This document shows, piece by piece, positions 1-5,765 of a DNA stretch of 5,765 nt. This DNA is from Leptolyngbya sp. SIO4C5 (GTDB lineage Bacteria > Cyanobacteriota > Cyanobacteriia > Phormidesmidales > Phormidesmidaceae). The DNA is taken from contig JAAHIC010000326.1 of the NCBI GenBank assembly GCA_010671965.1, positions 1 to 5,765 on the forward strand. Reading direction: 5' to 3'. Position numbers and translations under genes: made by a program. The first letter of the stretch is position 1. Each line of letters begins with the position of its first letter. The notes below the pieces were generated by a model. It searched no databases. It was given only the letters and a program-made list of their open reading frames with translations, and was not told where the DNA came from.

Positions 1-2040
1 AGTACGGTAGACGGTAGCGTGGTGCTGAGCATGGTGTTGGGAGTTGCCCAGATACGTGAGACGGATGCAGCAGATGAAGCAATTAGACTGAGCGTCACCG
101 CAGCAACCCGCGTTGAGGATTCTCCTTTAGACGTACCTCAATCCATTCAGGTAATTTCCCAAGAGGTGATTACAAGCAGAGAGACGAATAATATCACTGA
201 AACTCTCAGAACTGCTCCTGGAATTATTTCTGATAGTGGCACTCGTCAGCAATTTAACGATGTCACCATTCGTGGTTTTTTTGCCGATTATCGCCGTAAC
301 GGTTTGAGAGAAGGACTTGCGCCGCAAAGTGGCATACAAACTGCTAACATCGATCGCGTTGAAGTTCTCAGGGGTCCTGCTTCAGTGCTTTACGGTCAAG
401 GCTCCTTCGGAGGCACTATTAATTTAATTACCGAACAACCTACAGATGAGCCTTTTTATCGAGCCGAAGCGACAATTGGCAATGACGATCTTTATCGGGG
501 AGAAATAGATTTATCTGGACCAATTAATGACGATGGAACAGTTAAATATCGCTTGAACCTGGCAGCAGAAACTGAAGGAAGCTTTGTTGATTTTTACGAG
601 CGCGATCGCTATCAAATTGTGCCAGTGCTGTCGTGGGAAATCAATGAAAATACTGACATTAACTTCGAGGCTGAATACAGCAGTTACTCCGGCAATACCG
701 ATATTGGTCTACCTGCTAGAGGTACAATTTTAGATAATCCTAACGGAGAAATTCCCGTTGACCGCTTTGTTCCCGATCCAGATAGAGACTTAGATGAGAC
801 AGAATTTATCCTAGCTAGCTACAGGCTAGAACATCGCTTCAGCGATAATTGGCGGATTCACAATGCATTTCAATTCACAAGACGCTTCAATGATTCATTT
901 TTGACCTTTCCGATTGAGCTACAAGAAGACGGACGCACCTTAGAACTTGTAGCTAATGATGAGGTACGCCCGTTCAATACTTATGGTTATCTTTTCGACA
1001 CTTATATTGTAGGTAATTTCAACACAGGTAGTATTGAACATGAATTAGTAGCAGGTGTAGAACTCAATCGGCAAAAATTCACTGGAACTTTTGCTGAGGT
1101 AGAGCGTACTCCCATTGATCTGTTTGATCCTGACTATGACAATATTGTTTATCAGCAGGCTACAGACATCTTTGAAGATGAAACTACTAATCGAAGTTTG
1201 GGAATTTATCTACAGGATAAAGTAGAAATTTCTGACAACTTAATTTTGCTAGCAGGAGGTCGCTTTGATATTGTTAGTACCAGATTTGAAGATTTAACTT
1301 TTGATACCGCTGAATTTGACCAACAGGAAGAATTTAGCCCCCGTGTTGGTATCGTTTACCAACCCACTTCCGAAGTCTCTCTTTATGCTAGCTACAGTCG
1401 TTCGTTTGTGCCCAACTTTTTTGGTCGAAGTGAAGAGGGTGAACTTTTTGATCCACAGCGTGGAACTCAATACGAATTTGGCGTTAAAGCCGAGCTCAAC
1501 GAGAGGCTATCACTAAACTTGGCATACTTCGATATTACGATTACGAATGTCTTGACGGAAGATAACGACAATCCTGCCTTTAGCGTACAAACTGGAGAGC
1601 AGAACAGTAAAGGAGTAGAACTGTTCGCCTCAGGAGAGATCTTACCGGGATGGAACATCATCGGTGGTTATGCCTACAATGACGCTAGGGTGACTGAAGA
1701 TAATGTCATCGAAGTAGGCAATCGGATCAACAACGTTCCCCGACATTCTGCAAGTCTCTGGACAACCTATGAAATTCAGCAGGGAAATTTGCAAGGATTG
1801 GGCTTTGGTTTGGGTATTTTCTTCGTCGGTGAGCGAGCTGGAGATCTAGACAATACCTTTGAAATTCCCAGCTATGTTCGTACTGATGCTTCAGTTTTCT
1901 ACAATCGAGACAGGTTTCGAGCTGCCCTCAATTTCCGTAATCTGTTTGACATCAACTATTTTGAATCAGCTCAAACCGACTTGCGTGTAAGACCAGGCAC
2001 ACCTTTTATGGTTGTTGGCTCCATATCCTATGAGTTTTAA
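1..2040 (+). CDS. TonB-dependent ferric-siderophore outer membrane receptor, 5' partial
   Basis: This is an outer membrane gated channel that imports a ferric siderophore using energy from TonB-ExbB-ExbD. The frame is open from base 1, so the N-terminus is missing; cyanobacterial members usually carry a signal peptide and often an AMIN domain before this point. Counting from base 1, a TonB-box-like IRLSVTA lies near residues 29-35. The plug domain follows (about 35-150), with the classic pattern DVPQSIQVI, then VTIRGF, then DRVEVLRGPASVLYGQGSFGG. The rest is a beta-barrel of alternating strands, closing with NLFDINYF, RPGTPF and a terminal SYEF, the aromatic C-terminal residue typical of BAM substrates. 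GTG at 19 and ATG at 31 are possible starts, but no convincing signal peptide follows either, so I treat the gene as truncated by the window edge. The stop overlaps the start of the binding-protein gene. The family is certain; the siderophore is not identifiable. Confidence 0.95.
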   Translation, partial: STVDGSVVLSMVLGVAQIRETDAADEAIRLSVTAATRVEDSPLDVPQSIQVISQEVITSRETNNITETLRTAPGIISDSGTRQQFNDVTIRGFFADYRRNGLREGLAPQSGIQTANIDRVEVLRGPASVLYGQGSFGGTINLITEQPTDEPFYRAEATIGNDDLYRGEIDLSGPINDDGTVKYRLNLAAETEGSFVDFYERDRYQIVPVLSWEINENTDINFEAEYSSYSGNTDIGLPARGTILDNPNGEIPVDRFVPDPDRDLDETEFILASYRLEHRFSDNWRIHNAFQFTRRFNDSFLTFPIELQEDGRTLELVANDEVRPFNTYGYLFDTYIVGNFNTGSIEHELVAGVELNRQKFTGTFAEVERTPIDLFDPDYDNIVYQQATDIFEDETTNRSLGIYLQDKVEISDNLILLAGGRFDIVSTRFEDLTFDTAEFDQQEEFSPRVGIVYQPTSEVSLYASYSRSFVPNFFGRSEEGELFDPQRGTQYEFGVKAELNERLSLNLAYFDITITNVLTEDNDNPAFSVQTGEQNSKGVELFASGEILPGWNIIGGYAYNDARVTEDNVIEVGNRINNVPRHSASLWTTYEIQQGNLQGLGFGLGIFFVGERAGDLDNTFEIPSYVRTDASVFYNRDRFRAALNFRNLFDINYFESAQTDLRVRPGTPFMVVGSISYEF

Positions 2041-3043
2041 AGCAATAGGCTCAGTCAAACTTAAGTCCGTTCTCATGGGACTGCTAGCAACAATAGTCAT
2101 CGTTGCTTGTCAAAGTAATCTTAATCCTCAGCCAGACAACGCTCAGCTCGCCAATTGTCGCGTTATTCAACATGCTCTAGGTGAGGCTTGCGTTCCTCAA
2201 ATCCCACAGCGATTAGTTAGCTTAGAAGCAATAACCCTAGCTGATGCTTTTGCACTTGGAGTTTCACCTATTGGTACTGTCACAGATTTTGGTCAGGTTC
2301 CAATCCATCTGGAAAAATATAGCCGCGATTTCTTACTGCTGGGAATCACCGAGCAGCCTAATTTGGAGAAAATATTAACCCTTAATCCTGATCTGATCAT
2401 TGGTGTTGATATTTTTAGTGAACTCATTTTTGAGCGACTATCTAAAATTGCACCGACAACCTTAGGCCAATGGAATGGTTTTTCTTCATGGCGCGATCAT
2501 TTTAACTTTGTTGCTTATGTCTTGGATAAAGAAGATCAAGCAAAGAATGTTTGGGCGCAATACTATCGTCGCATCTCTGATATTAAAGCAGCCTTAGGTG
2601 ACCAGTTAAGCGAGAAGAAAGTGGCATTTATTTATGCCCATAGCGGCATGATGAATATCGATACTGAAAACTCTTTTGTAGGTAGCATTTTTACTGACAT
2701 TGGTATTCGTCAACCGACTTATATAGATGTTGACTGGGGAGTGATTCCGCTCTCAGAAGAGCTGATTTCTGAAATAGACGCCGATATTCTTTTCGTCAGT
2801 GCTTATGGTGACGCTTCTGAACAAAAAACGCTCGTCGAATGGCAACAGAAGCCACTTTGGAGGCAGCTTAAAGCAGTTCAAGCAGGAGAAGTCTATGTCG
2901 TTAATTCTGATATTTGGAAAGGAGGTGATCCTATCGCCGCCAATCTGGTTCTTGATGATCTGTTCAAATATTTAGTAGAAAAGGAATTACCGGAAACTGT
3001 TCCAGCACCACAAAGCCAAAACCCCACACCTTCCAGTGCCTAG
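2030..3043 (+). CDS. Iron-siderophore ABC transporter substrate-binding lipoprotein (FecB/FhuD-like)
   Basis: This periplasmic, membrane-anchored protein would bind a ferric siderophore released by the receptor and deliver it to an inner-membrane ABC permease. It is 337 residues long from ATG 2030. It has a lipoprotein signal: basic N-terminus, hydrophobic core near 14-25 and lipobox IVAC with the lipidated cysteine at 27. The Peripla_BP_2/TroA-like fold starts near 60 (PQRLVSLEAITLADAFALGV) and includes QPNLEKILTLNPDLII (109-124), PLWRQLKAVQAGEVYVV (275-291) and WKGGDPIAANLVLDDLFKYL (296-315). Cysteines 43 and 54 precede the fold and may form a disulfide. The C-terminus is a proline/serine tail. 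ATG 2030 is preferred over TTG 2012 (needless extension) and ATG 2075 (loses the basic signal region). There is no clear Shine-Dalgarno; the 11-base overlap with the receptor stop suggests translational coupling. No permease or ATPase gene lies in the window. Confidence 0.93.
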   Translation: MSFKAIGSVKLKSVLMGLLATIVIVACQSNLNPQPDNAQLANCRVIQHALGEACVPQIPQRLVSLEAITLADAFALGVSPIGTVTDFGQVPIHLEKYSRDFLLLGITEQPNLEKILTLNPDLIIGVDIFSELIFERLSKIAPTTLGQWNGFSSWRDHFNFVAYVLDKEDQAKNVWAQYYRRISDIKAALGDQLSEKKVAFIYAHSGMMNIDTENSFVGSIFTDIGIRQPTYIDVDWGVIPLSEELISEIDADILFVSAYGDASEQKTLVEWQQKPLWRQLKAVQAGEVYVVNSDIWKGGDPIAANLVLDDLFKYLVEKELPETVPAPQSQNPTPSSA

Positions 3044-3068
3044 TCTGCCATCCATACAACAAAGTAAA

Positions 3069-3097
3069 AACGCAATCAAATGGGTGTGTAGTGCGTT
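3069..3097. other. Weak inverted repeat downstream of the binding-protein gene
   Basis: AACGCA (3069-3074) can pair with TGCGTT (3092-3097) across a 17-base loop, 26 bases after the lipoprotein stop. It has no following T-run, so it is not a standard intrinsic terminator. It is the only stem I see close to the end of the receptor/lipoprotein operon. Confidence 0.2.
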
Positions 3098-3224
3098 AGG
3101 CCGAATGATTATTTATCTCAATTCCTCCCCCAAAACCATCATTTCCCGCATCAAAACTCAGCCATTCGTCTTCTCCCCATTCCTGAGATATCGCTGGCTG
3201 AGGCTTCGACGGTGAGACTTCCCT
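3096..3224 (-). pseudogene. Possible C-terminal remnant of an unidentified gene
   Basis: On the minus strand a frame reads from about 3224 down to a TAA stop at 3098-3096, giving some 42 residues. The sequence begins REVSPSKPQP, continues AISQEWGEDEWLSFDAGNDG and ends GFGGGIEINNHSA. The acidic, aromatic and glycine-rich make-up looks more like a genuine protein C-terminus than random translation. Upstream, the frame runs straight into the GC-rich repeat at 3223-3247 and meets an in-frame TAG near 3274, with no ATG, GTG or TTG start that fits. This would suit a gene cut off by repeat insertion or deletion. The sequence is unrecognised and the reading could be chance; no function is proposed. 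Confidence 0.28.
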
Positions 3225-3247
3225 AGCCCCTCTGTGGCGGCAGAGCC
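3223..3247. repeat. GC-rich interspersed repeat, copy 1
   Basis: This 25-base stretch matches 4126-4150 at 21 of 25 positions in the same orientation, sharing CTAGC, CCTCT, GGCGGCAG and GCC blocks. CTCTG (3230-3234) and CAGAG (3241-3245) form a small hairpin; CCTCTG (3229-3234) can alternatively pair with CAGAGG (3260-3265). The sequence after it (AATGACCCC to about 3265) also loosely follows copy 2 beyond its CTAGCGCTA insert, so the copy may be a degraded member of a longer element. Confidence 0.55.
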
Positions 3248-3368
3248 AATGACCCCGCTCAGAGGACAGCTATAGAAATTCCCCAGGCAGTTCAGTAGTA
3301 GTGAATCAACACCAAGAAAGTTACCAAAGTTTAACTAAATTTCCCAAGCGTCAAACTAATCATTTTGG

Positions 3369-3764
3369 TTAAAACGCTCGTTCAAAAGGTTGATTTCGAT
3401 AGCGGCGATAAATATCAAAATCTTTGTCAAAAGTTGCCACTCCCAAAATGTTCAATCGTTCAGAAATTGCGACTAATGCTAAATCAGAAAAGTCAGCAGG
3501 CAAATCAAAATACTGAGCATTTAACACTGCAATACGGGCAGAATCATCGTCTCTAAGGGTTTCACATTCATAGATGCGCTCAGATAAATGTCGCAAAAAC
3601 GCATTTTGCACACGATAGTCTGAGGCTAATAGCCACATGACTTCTGTGACACATCCGAGTGTTGTGATTAACCGCCCCCGATAGCTGCTCAGGAATTCAA
3701 TAACCTGATCATGATAAATATCTGCCTGATCGTAAAACGCAACGAGCACACCCGTATCTATCAA
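3369..3764 (-). CDS. vapC: PIN-domain ribonuclease toxin, VapC-like
   Basis: The product fits a VapC-type toxin, a metal-dependent RNase normally held inactive by its antitoxin. From the TTG at 3764 it has 131 residues, a normal PIN length. The four expected acidic residues are present: D3 in LIDTGVL (L precedes the TTG-start methionine frame as TTG itself), E41 in VTEVMWLL, D94 in DFSDLALVAISE and D113 in ATFDKDFDIY. The domain therefore looks catalytically intact. The start is the problem. No ATG or GTG fits, and starting at TTG 3764 trims the first beta strand. The codons upstream read ATA ACT CAT TCA GCG GTT TTG, and ATA at 3782-3780 sits exactly where an ATG overlapping the antitoxin stop would be expected. 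No Shine-Dalgarno precedes the TTG. It lies directly downstream of the antitoxin gene on the same strand and is probably cotranscribed. The RNA target is unknown. Confidence 0.85.
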   Translation of the reverse strand: MIDTGVLVAFYDQADIYHDQVIEFLSSYRGRLITTLGCVTEVMWLLASDYRVQNAFLRHLSERIYECETLRDDDSARIAVLNAQYFDLPADFSDLALVAISERLNILGVATFDKDFDIYRRYRNQPFERAF

Positions 3765-3778
3765 AACCGCTGAATGAG

Positions 3779-4033
3779 TTATGAATTGTGCTGATGCTTC
3801 TGCTGTAAATGAACCGAAATCACCTCTCGGCGGCGATCGCGATCCGATAAGCCGCCTATTGCCAGCATGTGTTCAGGTTCTCCGCCCATCCGTTCTAACA
3901 CTGTTTTTTGAGGAGCAGGTGATACAGCGCCAAAAGAGCGCTGCTGCATCACCCGCAGCAACGTCAACAGCGCCTGAATTAAATCATTTGGCGATCGCTC
4001 AATTGCTTGTATCAACTCTTCCTTTGGTGTCAT
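3779..4033 (-). CDS. VapB-like antitoxin
   Basis: This 84-residue protein is the probable antitoxin of the PIN toxin. The N-terminal part (about 3-32, KEELIQAIERSPNDLIQALL onward) is an amphipathic helical segment resembling the DUF2281/VapB-like proteins of cyanobacteria. The C-terminal part has VLERMGGEPEHML, then GGLSDRDRRREVISVHLQQK, which I recall as a recurring cyanobacterial antitoxin tail; I cannot confirm the family without a search. No classic ribbon-helix-helix or AbrB motif is obvious. I chose ATG 4033 over ATG 4054 because GAGAGGAG lies 11 bases upstream of 4033 and inside the longer version. The stop TAA (3781-3779) precedes the toxin TTG by 14 bases. Antitoxin before toxin is the usual vapBC order. 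Confidence 0.75.
   Translation of the reverse strand: MTPKEELIQAIERSPNDLIQALLTLLRVMQQRSFGAVSPAPQKTVLERMGGEPEHMLAIGGLSDRDRRREVISVHLQQKHQHNS
3833..3840. repeat. HIP1 octamer GCGATCGC (one of four)
   Basis: The palindrome GCGATCGC occurs at 602-609 (receptor), 3833-3840 and 3991-3998 (both in the antitoxin gene) and 4601-4608 (MFS gene). All copies are inside coding sequence. Such density is a marker of cyanobacterial DNA rather than a local functional site. Confidence 0.9.
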
Positions 4034-4044
4034 CGCAAGGCCAT

Positions 4045-4052
4045 CTCCTCTC
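4045..4052 (-). promoter_or_regulatory. Ribosome binding site of the antitoxin gene
   Basis: The minus strand reads GAGAGGAG here, a strong anti-16S match ending 11 bases before ATG 4033. It decides the start: an ATG at 4054 would have this site inside its coding sequence and nothing comparable upstream. Confidence 0.6.
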
Positions 4053-4125
4053 ATTCATGAAACCATTGCCATTTTAGCCAGCAAAGACAGGCGATTGATT
4101 GATGCGATTGTTCTTGAGGGTTGGT

Positions 4126-4214
4126 CTAGCACCTCTCGGGCGGCAGCGCCCTAGCGCTAGCCATGCCCCTCGGGCTATACGACTCCGTTGCTCCCTGAGG
4201 GAGCCGCTAACGCG
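4126..4214. repeat. GC-rich interspersed repeat, copy 2, with multi-hairpin structure
   Basis: The first 25 bases (4126-4150) are a 21/25 direct repeat of 3223-3247. The element then folds into several stems. GGGCG (4138-4142) pairs CGCCC (4147-4151). GCCC (4165-4168) pairs GGGC (4172-4175). GCTCCC (4190-4195) pairs GGGAGC (4199-4204). GCGCTAGC (4154-4161) can pair GCTAACGC (4206-4213) with one mismatch, enclosing the last two hairpins as a three-way junction. CTAGCGCTAG (4151-4160) is also a perfect palindrome. This is typical of cyanobacterial interspersed repeats, possibly mobile or non-autonomous. It lies between the divergent antitoxin and MFS genes, so it falls in one or both 5' leaders. 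Confidence 0.65.
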
Positions 4215-4267
4215 AACAGGGGACGCTTACAACTTTTTAATCATCACTTAATGCTGAATTACTGAAG

Positions 4268-5581
4268 ATGCCCGCAAACTCAGAGCACAGAAGTTTTCGT
4301 ACCTTTACCTTCGTTTGGTTTGGACAACTCATCTCCATGATTGGTTCGAGCATGACTTGGTTTGCCGTATCAATCTGGGTTTGGCAACTGACCGGTCGGG
4401 CGACAGATTTAGCTTTATTTGGCTTCTTCTCTCAACTACCCCAGATTTTTATGTATCTGATTTCGGGCACAGTCGTCGATCGCGCTAGCCGAAAATTATT
4501 GATGATTGTCGGCGATTTGATAACTGGCGTATTGACAATTATTTTGGCAGTTCTGTATCTCAGCGGTCATATACAGATCTGGCATTTGTATATGACTGTC
4601 GCGATCGCCGGCATTTTCGAACAATTTCAAGCACTCGCCTTCGAAGCCTCCATTTCCACCCTAGTAGATCGCAAAGACTATACCCGCGCCACCAGCATGG
4701 GATTTTTCGCCGAATTTGCCTCCTACGGTCTCGGCCCTGCACTGGCTGGCGTTCTCTATCTGACCATTGGCTTGGGCGGAATCATGGCGATTGATATTGC
4801 GACCTTTCTGATTGCCATCAGCATTGTTGTATCCGTTCACATTCCGCAGCCAGCGCGTTCGCATAGCGTCTTTGAGGGAGATGCGCGAACCGATGCGGCC
4901 CAACCGTTTAACATCCTAAAAGAATTGAGTTTTGGCTGGCGTTATTTAACCAGACACCGCGGTCTCATGATTCTGTTAGTGTGGACCTCTTTATTCTGGT
5001 TCGCACACGATCTCGGTCAATCTGTGTATTCGGCAATGGTTTTGGCCCGCAGCAACAGCGACCCCAGGATTTTAGGTAGCTTGACGGCTGCATCGGGGAT
5101 TGCGGGTGTGTTGAGTGCTGCTGTGATGGGTAAGTTCGGCGGCTTTAAACGACAAGTTAATGGCATACGTCTCGGCATGCTGGGTGTTGGTTTGAGCAAA
5201 ATTGTCTTTGGCTTGGGTAGGGTGCCTTTGATTTGGATACCCGCAGAATTCGCCTGCTGCTTAAACCTGCCTATACTCGGCAGTTCTACAGATACGATTT
5301 GGCTGAATCGAGTTAGTCCCGAACTCCAGGGCAGAGTGTTTGCCACCAGTGCGATGGTAATGAAGATGATTTCATCTTTGGGCTATTTGGCGTCAGGGCC
5401 TCTAGCCGATCGCTTTTTTGAACCCGCTATGATGCCGGGCGGCTTGCTCGCGCCGATGTTGGGTGGGGTATTCGGTACAGAAAAAGGGTCGGGGATCGCA
5501 TTATTATTTGTTATTTGCGCGATCTCTATGTTTTCTATTGGTGTAGTTGGTTATCGATCACCACAACTTCAGCGACTGTAA
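4268..5581 (+). CDS. MFS efflux transporter (MFS_3/EntS-like, DHA3 type)
   Basis: This 437-residue inner-membrane protein is predicted to have about twelve membrane segments and to export a small molecule by proton antiport. Hydrophobic spans begin near 13-38, 48-68, 77-98 and 105-124, with more on either side of a hydrophilic central loop (about 192-225). The loop after span 2 has the MFS motif A form G-x-x-x-D-R-x-x-R-K (67-76, GTVVDRASRK), and a second-half counterpart GPLADRFFEP lies at 377-386. PELQGRVFA (351-359) and the glycine-rich MPGGLLAPMLGGVFG (389-403) are typical of the macrolide-efflux/enterobactin-exporter branch. The ATG at 4268 follows an in-frame TAA at 4239-4241; the ribosome site is weak (GAAG touching the start). 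Proximity to siderophore import genes makes siderophore export plausible, but that is inference; drug or metabolite efflux is equally possible from sequence. Confidence 0.9.
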   Translation: MPANSEHRSFRTFTFVWFGQLISMIGSSMTWFAVSIWVWQLTGRATDLALFGFFSQLPQIFMYLISGTVVDRASRKLLMIVGDLITGVLTIILAVLYLSGHIQIWHLYMTVAIAGIFEQFQALAFEASISTLVDRKDYTRATSMGFFAEFASYGLGPALAGVLYLTIGLGGIMAIDIATFLIAISIVVSVHIPQPARSHSVFEGDARTDAAQPFNILKELSFGWRYLTRHRGLMILLVWTSLFWFAHDLGQSVYSAMVLARSNSDPRILGSLTAASGIAGVLSAAVMGKFGGFKRQVNGIRLGMLGVGLSKIVFGLGRVPLIWIPAEFACCLNLPILGSSTDTIWLNRVSPELQGRVFATSAMVMKMISSLGYLASGPLADRFFEPAMMPGGLLAPMLGGVFGTEKGSGIALLFVICAISMFSIGVVGYRSPQLQRL

Positions 5582-5622
5582 GAGATAAGACTGCAAAATT
5601 TGATAATTTACTGAATACATAG

Positions 5623-5651
5623 ACTCAGATCTTGCACCTAGCGATCTGAGT
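5623..5651. terminator. Stem-loop after the MFS gene, possible terminator
   Basis: ACTCAGATC (5623-5631) and GATCTGAGT (5643-5651) form a perfect 9-bp stem with an 11-base loop, 42 bases after the MFS stop. There is no T-run on either side, so intrinsic termination is not assured. A competing hairpin, GTAGA (5650-5654) with TCTAC (5660-5664), overlaps its right arm and abuts the ribosome binding site at 5665-5670. Confidence 0.4.
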
Positions 5652-5678
5652 AGACCTACTCTACGGAGGGACTAAAAA

Positions 5679-5723
5679 ATGACTGTGAGCCCTTTGAAGT
5701 ACTTGACATCGATTCTCATTTAG
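5679..5723 (+). CDS. 14-codon ORF with strong ribosome binding site
   Basis: GGAGGG at 5665-5670 is followed after 8 bases by ATG 5679. The reading MTVSPLKYLTSILI ends at TAG 5721-5723. The ribosome site is the best in the window, yet the product is tiny. It could be a leader peptide, the start of a gene broken by an early stop or frameshift, or chance. Reading past the TAG stays open to the window edge, which cannot decide the matter. No homology is recognised. Confidence 0.25.
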   Translation: MTVSPLKYLTSILI

Positions 5724-5765
5724 ATTTACGCTGCAATTCAGCAATTATTTGCGGTCCATAGCTTT
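5716..5765 (-). CDS. Possible C-terminal end of a minus-strand gene entering from the right
   Basis: On the minus strand the frame from 5763 reads SYGPQIIAELQRKSK and stops at TGA 5718-5716. The charged, helix-like ending resembles a genuine C-terminus and would converge on the MFS gene, with the stem-loop between them. Only 15 residues are visible and the frame may be chance. It overlaps the short plus-strand ORF, so at most one of the two is likely real. Confidence 0.2.
   Translation of the reverse strand, partial: SYGPQIIAELQRKSK

Noticed and set aside
3101..3117. Fur-box-like AATGATTAT followed by TTATC downstream of the lipoprotein gene
   Set aside because: It matches the Fur consensus only with a two-base deletion, has no suitable gene start nearby, and falls inside the possible coding remnant.
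3821..3834. Third resemblance to the repeat (CACCTCTCGGCGGC) inside the antitoxin gene
   Set aside because: It is explained by the arginine-rich codons around a HIP1 site and the similarity stops after about 14 bases.
4030..4044. Mini-ORF ATG GCC TTG CGA TGA ending across the antitoxin ATG
   Set aside because: The ribosome site touches its ATG with no spacing, so it is unlikely to be translated; the overlap looks accidental.
3781..4077. 98-codon plus-strand ORF opposite the antitoxin
   Set aside because: It is antisense to a well-supported gene with a ribosome site, and its composition shows no recognisable domain.
4055..4125. Search for a sigma-70 promoter of the toxin-antitoxin operon
   Set aside because: A TAAAAT hexamer exists on the minus strand near 4072, but no acceptable -35 lies 16-18 bases upstream.
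5017..5346. 109-codon minus-strand ORF opposite the MFS gene
   Set aside because: It is a shadow of the transporter frame; its proline- and lysine-rich translation has no family features.
1..5765. CRISPR arrays, tRNA or rRNA genes and insertion sequences
   Set aside because: No regularly spaced repeats, tRNA-like folds, rRNA blocks or transposase-like frames were seen.

Overview
The window looks like chromosomal DNA from a cyanobacterium, probably filamentous. The octamer GCGATCGC (the HIP1 signature of many cyanobacterial genomes) occurs four times in 5.8 kb. The proteins read as cyanobacterial versions of their families, and the gaps carry the hairpin-rich, GC-rich short repeats common in such genomes. 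No genus can be assigned from the sequence alone.

Region by region: positions 1-2040 (+) hold the plug and beta-barrel of a TonB-dependent ferric-siderophore receptor whose N-terminal end lies outside the window. Its stop overlaps the start of a lipoprotein substrate-binding protein of an iron-siderophore ABC importer (2030-3043, +), so the two are almost certainly one operon. The 325-base gap 3044-3368 holds what may be the degenerate C-terminal end of a lost minus-strand gene (3096-3224) and one copy of a short GC-rich repeat (3223-3247). On the minus strand, 4033-3779 and 3764-3369 encode a small VapB-like antitoxin and a PIN-domain VapC-like toxin. The gap 4055-4267 carries a second copy of the repeat (4126-4150) that runs into a multi-hairpin element ending near 4214. 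Positions 4268-5581 (+) encode an MFS drug/siderophore-type exporter. The last 184 bases hold a stem-loop, a 14-codon ORF with a strong ribosome binding site, and a possible minus-strand gene tail entering from the right edge.

Functionally, the receptor would bring a ferric siderophore across the outer membrane, the lipoprotein would hand it to an inner-membrane ABC permease not present here, and the MFS protein could export a siderophore or another small molecule. The toxin-antitoxin pair sits between importer and exporter, bracketed by two direct repeat copies, and may be a later arrival. The most interesting detail is the toxin start: the expected ATG overlapping the antitoxin stop reads ATA, so one G-to-A change could have removed the toxin's start codon while leaving all four acidic catalytic residues intact. 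I see no clearly undescribed system; the leads are the toxin start, the repeat-flanked module and the remnant gene.
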